A stretch of 63,334 nt of DNA from JAAZBA01 sp964461815 (GTDB taxonomy: Bacteria > Bacillota > Clostridia > Oscillospirales > QAMX01), in contig CAYWVF010000016.1 in assembly GCA_964461815.1 (NCBI GenBank), positions 1 through 63,334 of the forward strand, given 5' to 3'. A program made the position numbers and the translations under genes. Below the pieces are notes generated by a model, which was given only the letters and a program-made list of their open reading frames with translations, ran no database searches and was not told the origin of the DNA. Of this stretch, positions 6,584 through 13,873 are shown piece by piece; position 1 is the stretch's first letter, and each line of letters opens with the position of its first letter.

Positions 6584-7774
6584 TTACTCTATTATACAAT
6601 ACTTGGATTCGTAGTCGAACAGTCTGTCGAGCGAATATTCAAGCAGACCGTCAAGCTCGGCGTTATCCAGCGCCGCTACCTTTATATATTTTATGCCGCG
6701 TACAAGCTGCGAATAGCAATGCTCATTTGCCCATTTCGTAGCCGTATCGTAGATTATATCGCTCTCGAGGAGCTCGGCACCGTTAATGTAGATCGTTGAC
6801 GGATTTATAAGATGAATAACATTTGCAAGTGCGATACCGAGGTATTCTCCGCAGCTTTTCAAAGCAGAACGTGCCGTTTCATCACCTGATTCGGCGGCTC
6901 TTATCACATCCGAAAATACAGCATCCGATCTCACCTTTCTGTACTCCGACACTGCTCTTTCAGCTGAGCAATAAAGCTCAAGACAGCCTCTGTTTCCGCA
7001 GGTACACTTCATTCCGTCATGCTCTACAGTCGTATGACCTATCTCACCGAGGAAAAACGGATTAACCGTCTGATCCATGAACTGAACCGCACCTATGCCC
7101 TGCTCAAGATCCATGAAAACAGCGTTTCTTTCATTCTCACTGCCCTCCGGCTTACCGTTTCGAAGCTCCTTCAGCATCCACATGGCACGTGCGATACTCG
7201 CATTCTGTACAAATACAGGTATCCCGAACTGTTCAGACAACGGAGTTTTAAGATCAAGCCCTGTCCAGCGCATTGACGCAGATACTATTTCCTTACCTCC
7301 GTCAAGCACCATGCCAGGTACGCTCAAAGCAATGGCAACAACATTATCATCACCGCATTTGTCTATAATACGCTTCACGGCTTGAGATGCGGCATTTTTT
7401 GCATCCTCCGCACTCTCAATAATGCTCTGCACCTTCGTTTCAAACCTGATACCGCCGCACAGATCCATACAAGCAGCTCTTACACGGTTACGATTGTCAA
7501 TTATCACACAGGCTATACTGTATTTATTTGAATTGACTCTTAGCAGCGTCGCTTTTCTGCCTACATGACCTGCCTTGTCCAGATCATGCTCGCACACGAA
7601 CTGCTTTTCTAACAGGTATGTCACGATATTTGTGATTGACGAGAGCGAAAGTCCCGTATCTGCCGAAATAGCCGGCCTTGTGGCATGGTCATTACGCCGT
7701 ATACAATCGAATACACGAGTCCTGTTCAGCTTTTGCATCAGTTGAACATTCCCGACCTTGCTGTTTCTTCTCAT
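6584..7774 (-). CDS. ROK family transcriptional repressor
   Basis: The 396-residue protein has an N-terminal winged helix (residues 15-75, RPAISADTGLSLSSITNIVT) and a ROK sugar-binding domain with His247 (EIGHTTV) and the zinc motif CTCGNRGC at 257-264. In ROK kinases an Asn-Asp pair provides the catalytic base; here the matching place reads VQNASIARAM, lacking that Asp, so it is a sugar-sensing repressor of the NagC/XylR type rather than a kinase. AAGGAG precedes the ATG and a strong promoter lies at 7,840-7,868. A short dyad at 7,802-7,814 between them could be its own operator. It probably controls the flanking glycosidase and oxidoreductase genes. Confidence 0.88.
   Translation of the reverse strand: MRRNSKVGNVQLMQKLNRTRVFDCIRRNDHATRPAISADTGLSLSSITNIVTYLLEKQFVCEHDLDKAGHVGRKATLLRVNSNKYSIACVIIDNRNRVRAACMDLCGGIRFETKVQSIIESAEDAKNAASQAVKRIIDKCGDDNVVAIALSVPGMVLDGGKEIVSASMRWTGLDLKTPLSEQFGIPVFVQNASIARAMWMLKELRNGKPEGSENERNAVFMDLEQGIGAVQFMDQTVNPFFLGEIGHTTVEHDGMKCTCGNRGCLELYCSAERAVSEYRKVRSDAVFSDVIRAAESGDETARSALKSCGEYLGIALANVIHLINPSTIYINGAELLESDIIYDTATKWANEHCYSQLVRGIKYIKVAALDNAELDGLLEYSLDRLFDYESKYCIIE
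6591..6619 (-). promoter_or_regulatory. Weak promoter inside the ROK gene end
   Basis: On the minus strand TTCGAC, 17 bases and TATAAT, positioned to transcribe the Gfo/Idh/MocA gene and small regulator. Confidence 0.45.
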
Positions 7775-8090
7775 TTGTAAACTCCTTAATGGAGAATATA
7801 TGGCAAATTATGCCGAGCAAAAATTTATCCATCGAATAAATTATATGTTTTTTTTCGCACTTTGTCAAGAGTATTTTTCGTTTTTTTACACTCTGTCGGT
7901 AATATACACCCGGATTCCGTACTTTAGGATAAACGCAGCATAGATAGCTTGCATTTTTTCGCATATCGGGTCGTGCCATACAAAAGTGCATTATCAAAGT
8001 CACACATCAAAGTCGAGACTTTTTAAAGCTGATCGGAGCCGTTTCACTCTGAGGTGAAGCAGCTCCGGATATGCTATCAATATTTCCTTT
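7775..8090. other. Intergenic region between ROK and GH20 genes
   Basis: This 316-base gap holds the ROK promoter at 7,840-7,868 (minus strand TTGACA, 17, TATAAT), the dyad GGCA-TAATT-TGCC at 7,802-7,814, and an imperfect stem with GGAGC / GCTCC arms at about 8,035-8,070 that probably ends the glycosidase transcript. No coding gene is supported between them. Confidence 0.5.
7840..7868 (-). promoter_or_regulatory. ROK gene promoter
   Basis: Consensus TTGACA and TATAAT on the minus strand with a 17-base spacer, 66 bases before the start codon. Confidence 0.8.
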
Positions 8091-10001
8091 TTAGAAATTG
8101 ATCTCTTTTACTATGACTGTGTTTTCTTTTCCTGCGGCTTCTTCTACGTGTATGCCTGTGATTCTCTTATTCGGATACGGATTTTCGATCACGTACTTAT
8201 AATACGTTTCATTTCCGTATCTGACAGGCAGTGTAGAATATGATGCTGCCATAAGGAGTCTGTCTACGTCATAGAATTTGTCTGTATGCGAATAATTCGT
8301 ACCATATGCGATGAAATCCACATCGAACAGCGGTGATTTACATGTACGATACCATTTTCTGCCCGGATGACCTATATTCTGCGTATAAAGCAGCGGAACC
8401 TCCAGCTTTGTACCGTCTTCATACTCGACGATGTATTTTCCTATCGTATCACGGTCATAATCGATGACATTGCCGTCATGTCTGTAATCCGCCTGACGGA
8501 AAAATGAAGTTGCATGAACAAATTCTATGTGTGCAGCTGCATATTTCTCGATCGATGAGTACTTGAACATATCCTCCAAGCATCTTTCGAGTGTTTCATT
8601 GTATTTATCATCATTGTAGCTTCCGTTCCAGAACAGGATCGATGCATAATACAGATCGTACAGTGTACGGTTATACTGCATGTACTCCAGACTCGACGAG
8701 CTCCAGTTTGACGGAGCTCCGCCCTTACAGCCGGAAGCAAGGCGATCCTTCAGCTCGAGCATAATAGAGGGATCGAAATTGCCGTATACCATATCAAAGC
8801 CACGATCAAGATACATATTATCGACTACTCTGCCTGCATCGCTCGTCCAGTTGATGCAGATCAAATCCTCAGGCATACGCTCTATCGATCTGTATGTTGC
8901 CGGAACGAAGCCGCTCTGACCGTTTTGCGTATATTCATAATATGCGCCGCCCCATTTTCCACCGTTTGCGGTCGGTACTTCTATGATCTTGTCAGCCCAA
9001 AACATTGTGCGTACACCGTGCTCTGCCAGGAAATCATGTATCTTTATCACGTCATCTGCGAATATATCCGCAGCATCACGTGACTTACACCTCTCGCAAA
9101 GTCCGATAGAATAGTATTCATCATGACCGATATTTATATGCTTAGGCTTAAAGACGTCTATGACCTCTTCAAGCACATCAAAGAGTATCTCATACGTTTT
9201 CGGATTTGACGGACAATACGTATCGGGGTACGGATCCTCCTTGCGCTCGGCTATCTCCGGGTACGGCAGTATGAGAAAATCGCAGTGGCTAAGTGACGGC
9301 ACCTCGGGGATAAGCTCTATGCCACGGTCGGCGCAGTACTTTACAAGCCCTCGTATAGTCTCCTGCTTTAAATACTTACCTCCGGCATTTTCTACGTGGA
9401 TCGAGTTTTTCGGCCATCCGTAGCCATTCTCGATCGTTTCTGTCTTTCCGGAGAACTCGGTCATAAATTCGCAATACTCTACCCACTTTTCGTTGATCTC
9501 GGGACGGCGCTTGTACTCCATTCCACCGCTGACCTCGATCATTATACCGTTGCAGCGGCAGTAGCAGCAATAGTCTACGATCTTTTTAAAGTCCTCTATC
9601 TCCCATTCGGCAGGCATAAACAGCTTCAGGTATCTCATCTCTGCCAACGGGCAATTATAAACTATGCCCTGCTTTATGTGATCCTTTTCACTCATACGCC
9701 ACAGGTCACAGGCTGCATATATAAATCCCTCTTCGCTCTCCGCATATACCGTAATGTCATCCTCGAGGATGATCGCATAGCCTTCGGGATTCTGTTTGTA
9801 GACCTTTCCGAATGAAGACTCTATCCTTTCGACAACATCATCATTGAGTCCCAATTTGAAGTATATGTTATTGTATATATTCTCCGTATGACCGTAAAGG
9901 ATCTTTATAAACGATCTCAGTACTGCATTGTCTGTGTGTATGACTGTATTCGGTGAAAGATATTTTCCGGAATACAATTTCTCGTAGCTGTTTATAGTCA
10001 T
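8091..10001 (-). CDS. GH20-type beta-N-acetylhexosaminidase
   Basis: The 636-residue protein has an N-terminal alpha/beta domain (to about 115) and a TIM barrel with the GH20 catalytic Asp-Glu pair in HINIGHDEYY (Asp294, Glu295), plus VKYCADRGIELIPEVPSLSH that lines the pocket. GH20 enzymes use substrate-assisted hydrolysis of terminal GlcNAc or GalNAc. No signal peptide is present, so it acts inside the cell on imported oligosaccharides. GGGAGG precedes the ATG. It follows two GH4 genes on the same strand, separated by a hairpin at 10,037-10,072. The substrate may differ from classical chitobiose because the family is diverse. Confidence 0.8.
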   Translation of the reverse strand: MTINSYEKLYSGKYLSPNTVIHTDNAVLRSFIKILYGHTENIYNNIYFKLGLNDDVVERIESSFGKVYKQNPEGYAIILEDDITVYAESEEGFIYAACDLWRMSEKDHIKQGIVYNCPLAEMRYLKLFMPAEWEIEDFKKIVDYCCYCRCNGIMIEVSGGMEYKRRPEINEKWVEYCEFMTEFSGKTETIENGYGWPKNSIHVENAGGKYLKQETIRGLVKYCADRGIELIPEVPSLSHCDFLILPYPEIAERKEDPYPDTYCPSNPKTYEILFDVLEEVIDVFKPKHINIGHDEYYSIGLCERCKSRDAADIFADDVIKIHDFLAEHGVRTMFWADKIIEVPTANGGKWGGAYYEYTQNGQSGFVPATYRSIERMPEDLICINWTSDAGRVVDNMYLDRGFDMVYGNFDPSIMLELKDRLASGCKGGAPSNWSSSSLEYMQYNRTLYDLYYASILFWNGSYNDDKYNETLERCLEDMFKYSSIEKYAAAHIEFVHATSFFRQADYRHDGNVIDYDRDTIGKYIVEYEDGTKLEVPLLYTQNIGHPGRKWYRTCKSPLFDVDFIAYGTNYSHTDKFYDVDRLLMAASYSTLPVRYGNETYYKYVIENPYPNKRITGIHVEEAAGKENTVIVKEINF

Positions 10002-10036
10002 ATGATCCTCCCATATAGTATAGTAAATATTATATC

Positions 10037-10072
10037 ATCCCGATTTTCATATATTTCGGAAAATCGGGATGA
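10037..10072 (-). terminator. Strong hairpin between GH4 and GH20 genes
   Basis: A 13-bp stem (CATCCCGATTTTC paired with GAAAATCGGGATG) lies directly behind the GH4 stop. On the minus strand it is followed by ATATAATATTTA rather than a T run, so it may be a partial terminator or an RNA-stability element; the TATAAT could serve as a -10 for the GH20 gene. Confidence 0.55.
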
Positions 10073-10082
10073 CTCATACATA

Positions 10083-11411
10083 TTACTTCTGGAACTCGTC
10101 CGGTATCCAGCCCTTGTGTGCCAATATAAGATCGTCACACATAGCTGTGATCTCGTCCTGGCTGAGCTCTGCCGATGTATGAGGATCAAGCATAGCTGCC
10201 ATGTAGATATATTCACGCTTGAGCGTTCTTGCAGCTTCTATCGTCAAGAGCTGCACATTTATATTTGTACGGTTGAGAGCTGCACACTGTACCGGCAGGT
10301 CGCCTACAAAGCACGGATTTACACCGTTGCGGTCGATCATGCAAGGTACCTCTACACATGCTTCCTTCGGCAGGTTCGTTATAAGACCTGTGTTGAGCAC
10401 ATTACCGTGTACACGATAAGGAATATCTGTTTCCATTGCACTGATTATATAGCTTGCAAACTCGTGAGTTTTCTCATGCTTGAGCTGATGATCGTTTACA
10501 AGCTCCTCACGCATTTTAGCCCAGTTCTCGATCTGCTTTATGCAGCGGCGAGGATATTCATCGAGCGGTATATTGTAGCGTTCGATAAGCTCGGGATAAT
10601 TTTTCTTAATGTAATACGGCATATACTCGGCAGAGTGCTCACTGGACTCTGTAACATAATAGCCGAAGCGATGCATGATGTCATGACGTACTCTGTCATT
10701 CTCATTTTCATACTCGCCCGAAAGACTCCTGCGCTTTGCCTCCGGATAGAGATCATTACCCTCAAGGTCTGTAAGCTTTAACAGCCATGCCTGATGATTG
10801 ATGCCTGCGATCTCCCAGATACAGTTGTCGATATACTCTTCCATGCCTACACGCTCAAGAAGACGTCTGGCACAAACCTGAACGGAATGGCAAAGACCTA
10901 TCGTCTTGACATTTGTATAACGCTGCATGTAGCCTGAAAGCATTGCCATAGGATTTGTGTAGTTTATAAACAGTGCATCCGGGCAAAGCTCCTCGATGTC
11001 CTTTGCGATCCCCTGAAGTACGGGAATAGTTCTCAATGTGCGGAAAATACCGCCGATACCCAAGGTGTCGGCAATAGTCTGTCTGAGACCGTATTTCTTC
11101 GGTATCTCGAAATCCGTCACCGTACAAGGCTCATAGCCGCCTACCTGAATGGCATTTACTATATATTTTGCTCCCTTGAGTGCTTCACGACGGTCAAGAA
11201 ACGATTTGATCGTAACATCGGTTCTTCCGGAAGCTCTGAGGATATTTTCAAGCATTTTCTGCGAATCCGCAAGTCTTACCGGGTCGATGTCGTGAAGTGC
11301 GATGAACATATTTTCTATCGTCGGAGTTGCGATACAGTCACCGAGCACATTCTTAGCAAAAACAGTGCTTCCTGCTCCGATAAAAGCTATTTTTATCATT
11401 TTTATTGCCAT
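10083..11411 (-). CDS. GH4 family glycosidase (alpha-galactosidase/glucosidase type), first copy
   Basis: The 442-residue enzyme has the NAD-binding motif IGAGST (residues 11-16), the segment INYTNPMAM, and the metal ligands Cys174-His175 in GLCHSVQ, all typical of GH4 enzymes of the MelA/AglA branch, which hydrolyse glycosides by an NAD- and Mn-dependent redox route in the cytoplasm. It lies 49 bases behind the second GH4 gene. The ribosome site GAGGAAAGGA is more than 20 bases from the ATG and a perfect hairpin occupies the space between. No other in-frame start has a site. Confidence 0.88.
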   Translation of the reverse strand: MAIKMIKIAFIGAGSTVFAKNVLGDCIATPTIENMFIALHDIDPVRLADSQKMLENILRASGRTDVTIKSFLDRREALKGAKYIVNAIQVGGYEPCTVTDFEIPKKYGLRQTIADTLGIGGIFRTLRTIPVLQGIAKDIEELCPDALFINYTNPMAMLSGYMQRYTNVKTIGLCHSVQVCARRLLERVGMEEYIDNCIWEIAGINHQAWLLKLTDLEGNDLYPEAKRRSLSGEYENENDRVRHDIMHRFGYYVTESSEHSAEYMPYYIKKNYPELIERYNIPLDEYPRRCIKQIENWAKMREELVNDHQLKHEKTHEFASYIISAMETDIPYRVHGNVLNTGLITNLPKEACVEVPCMIDRNGVNPCFVGDLPVQCAALNRTNINVQLLTIEAARTLKREYIYMAAMLDPHTSAELSQDEITAMCDDLILAHKGWIPDEFQK

Positions 11412-11430
11412 GCTTTGCTCTGCAAAGCAT
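11409..11430 (-). promoter_or_regulatory. Hairpin between ribosome site and start codon
   Basis: A 9-bp perfect stem (ATGCTTTGC / GCAAAGCAT) with a 3-base loop separates GAGGAAAGGA from the GH4 start and includes part of the ATG. Folded, it brings the ribosome site close to the start; it might control translation. Confidence 0.5.
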
Positions 11431-11460
11431 TTATCCTTTCCTCAAAATATATGGTTTCTC

Positions 11461-12777
11461 TTACATACCGAACTGCGGCAGATATCCGCGGTTTGCCTCG
11501 AACATCTCATCTACCATCTTCTCTATCTCACTAAGGCTGAGAACTGCACTTGTCAGAGGATCGAATGCACATGCATAGTAGATCTTTCTGCGGTCACCCT
11601 CAAGAGAGCCCTCTATTGCAAGCTCCTCGCAGCGTGCGCTGATATTGTTCATGAGTGCAAGCTGTGCCGGGAGTGCGCCGACATGCATCGCACGAAGACC
11701 GGACTTGGATGCTACTACAGGTACCTCTACGCAGCAGCCCTCGGGGAGGTTGTCGATAAGACCGAAGTTACGAACGTTTCCGTTGAACTCAAACATCTCA
11801 TTGTCACCGAATATCGCATTGAAGATGCATGCTGCATATTCATTACCGCGGCTGATATCTATATCATCATTTGCAAGCCATTCCTTGATATCATTCTCCC
11901 ATGTATCCTCACGCTTTAAGTACTCGTTCAGGATATAAGCATATTCGCCCGGATTCCAGCCTGTACCGTGTGTGCAGTATTTTTCTATAAGGTCGGGGCG
12001 CTTTCTGAACCATGCATTGTATTCGGAGTTATGTCCGGAGGACTCTGTTACATAATAGTCGAGGTGGAGGAACATTTCATTTCTTACCTGCTCAACATTG
12101 TAGATATCCGGATTCTCCATAGCCTTTCTTATAAGAGGATAAGCGTCAACACCGTTCACCTTGTAGTTAAGGTAGAACGCCTGATGGTTGATACCTGCAC
12201 AGAGATATGTAACATCCTTCATATCTGCGCCGATCCACTTTGCCAGCATCTGAGCTGTGCCCTGAACGGAATGACAAAGACCTGTAATATTAGCCTTGCA
12301 CTCACCCTGTACCGTGCGGCAAAGCATTGCCATAGGATTAGTATAGTTGAGCACTATAGCATTTGGGCAGTACTTATCTACATCACGGCAAATATCCAGC
12401 ATATCGTTTACAGTACGCAGATATCTGAATATACCGGATGGACCGCGTGTATCGCCTACGTTGATATCAACACCGTACTTCTTCGGGATCTCGATATCCG
12501 ATCTGAATACCTGTACGCCGCCGGACAGTATCGTTATAACAACACCGTCAGCACCCTCAAGAGCCTCTGCACGGTTCATTGTAGCTGTAATTGTACACGG
12601 ATAATTTCCCTTGGCCTTGATCTTTTCACATGCTGCCTTTATATTTTCAAGTCGCTTCGTATTTATATCCATGAGTGCTATATGTGCATCGCTGAATGCC
12701 GGGAACGAAAGGATATCCTTAACAAGCTCACGTGTGAAGCCAAAGCTACCTGCGCCGATAAATGCTATTTTCTTCAT
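11461..12777 (-). CDS. GH4 family glycosidase, second copy
   Basis: The 438-residue paralogue carries FIGAGSFGFTRELV (NAD site), DTRGPSGIFRYLRTV, LNYTNPMAM and Cys168-His169 in GLCHSVQGT. It is expected to cleave alpha-glycosides in the cytoplasm through NAD- and Mn-dependent chemistry. Sequence differs widely from the adjacent copy, so the two probably have different substrates. AAAGGA lies upstream of the ATG. It is the first gene of the GH4-GH4-GH20 run, divergent from an AraC activator, with a promoter at 12,833-12,861. Confidence 0.88.
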   Translation of the reverse strand: MKKIAFIGAGSFGFTRELVKDILSFPAFSDAHIALMDINTKRLENIKAACEKIKAKGNYPCTITATMNRAEALEGADGVVITILSGGVQVFRSDIEIPKKYGVDINVGDTRGPSGIFRYLRTVNDMLDICRDVDKYCPNAIVLNYTNPMAMLCRTVQGECKANITGLCHSVQGTAQMLAKWIGADMKDVTYLCAGINHQAFYLNYKVNGVDAYPLIRKAMENPDIYNVEQVRNEMFLHLDYYVTESSGHNSEYNAWFRKRPDLIEKYCTHGTGWNPGEYAYILNEYLKREDTWENDIKEWLANDDIDISRGNEYAACIFNAIFGDNEMFEFNGNVRNFGLIDNLPEGCCVEVPVVASKSGLRAMHVGALPAQLALMNNISARCEELAIEGSLEGDRRKIYYACAFDPLTSAVLSLSEIEKMVDEMFEANRGYLPQFGM

Positions 12778-12832
12778 AATCCATTTTTTCCTTTCATATT
12801 TTTCATTATTTTTGAGTATCCGTTATACTTTT

Positions 12833-12861
12833 ATATTACTACATTTATTTTCACGGTGCAA
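12833..12861 (-). promoter_or_regulatory. Promoter of the GH4-GH4-GH20 run
   Basis: On the minus strand TTGCAC, 17 bases and TAATAT. The weak -35 and nearby direct repeats fit an activator-dependent promoter. Confidence 0.55.
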
Positions 12862-12867
12862 TCTGCG

Positions 12868-12900
12868 ATGTTGCGTTTTTTTGTATTTATGTTGCATTTA
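12868..12900. promoter_or_regulatory. Direct repeats 21 bp apart, probable AraC-type operator
   Basis: ATGTTGCR begins at 12,868 and again at 12,889, exactly 21 bases apart and in the same orientation, just upstream of the GH4 promoter and overlapping the AraC promoter. Two helical turns is the usual spacing of AraC-family half sites. Confidence 0.5.
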
Positions 12901-12920
12901 TGTATGCATGGTGGTATAAT
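12892..12920 (+). promoter_or_regulatory. Promoter of the AraC-family gene
   Basis: TTGCAT, 17 bases and TATAAT, about 105 bases before the start. It overlaps one of the direct repeats, so the activator may repress itself. Confidence 0.65.
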
Positions 12921-13024
12921 ATAGATTACAGGATATATGTATTATTATTTGTTTAATCCGCTGTGTTTTTGTTTATATCCTGCTGTAAGCTTTAACATTT
13001 CACCCATAAAATACGAAAGGCGGT

Positions 13025-13873
13025 ATGCCTATGCCTATTCCGATCCAACCACCGAATATATCATCACTGTCCGTATGCAGCAGAGGTCATGAGATATGCA
13101 AATCGGCACATTCCTTCGGTCCCGCTGTGCGTGACCACTATCTTATTCACTATATAGTGAGCGGCAAGGGTGAATTTCACTGTGAAAGTAAAGCATTTTC
13201 ACTTTCCGCAGGTGACGGATTTCTTATTACTCCGTACACCTCTACATATTATTGCGCCGATATTGCTGACCCATGGGATTATTACTGGATCGGATTCACA
13301 GGCACAGATGCATCCGAGCTAATGCGCTCCTGCGGTCTGTCACGTGACAATCCCGTATTCCACTATTCTATAGAGCCGCCGCTGGAATCATATATAAAGC
13401 CTATTCTCGGTGTCTCCGACAAGTCAAAGGCATTTGAGCTTTCGCTTCTCGGGCATCTGTATATGTTTCTCTCCGGTATTATGGCAAACAAAGAGCTGAG
13501 CGGCAGCAGTGATTATGCCTCGTCGGATTATGAGATGCATATCAAGCGTGCAATACAGTTTATAAACGAGAACTACTACCGTGAATTTACCGTAGAGCAG
13601 CTCGCTGATTTCACGGGAGTCAACCGCTCACATCTGTACAGGATATTCAAATCCACTATGGGACTGTCTGTTCAGCAGTATATTCTGGAGTTTAGGCTTG
13701 AAAAAGCACGTAATCTCGTATGCAATACAGCTCTACCGTTCAACGAGGTCGCTGCTTCCTGCGGCTTCTCCGATCAAAGCCATTTTTCACGCACGTTCAA
13801 AGCATATTACGGCGAAAGCCCAATGAATTATAAGAAAAAGAAAGGAAGTCAAAATGAAAATACTTGTAATTGA
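13025..13873 (+). CDS. AraC family transcriptional regulator
   Basis: The 282-residue protein has an N-terminal cupin sugar-sensing domain (HYIVSGKGEFHCESKAFSLS through about residue 160) and two C-terminal helix-turn-helix units (RAIQFINENYYREFTVEQLA; FNEVAASCGFSDQSHFSRTF). It should bind a sugar from the GH4/GH20 pathway and activate the divergent operon through the 21-bp-spaced repeats at 12,868-12,900. GAAAGGCGG precedes the ATG, and a second ATG two codons on is equally possible. Its last 20 bases overlap the start of polA, an odd pairing of a regulator with a housekeeping gene that may couple their translation. Confidence 0.88.
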   Translation: MPMPIPIQPPNISSLSVCSRGHEICKSAHSFGPAVRDHYLIHYIVSGKGEFHCESKAFSLSAGDGFLITPYTSTYYCADIADPWDYYWIGFTGTDASELMRSCGLSRDNPVFHYSIEPPLESYIKPILGVSDKSKAFELSLLGHLYMFLSGIMANKELSGSSDYASSDYEMHIKRAIQFINENYYREFTVEQLADFTGVNRSHLYRIFKSTMGLSVQQYILEFRLEKARNLVCNTALPFNEVAASCGFSDQSHFSRTFKAYYGESPMNYKKKKGSQNENTCN

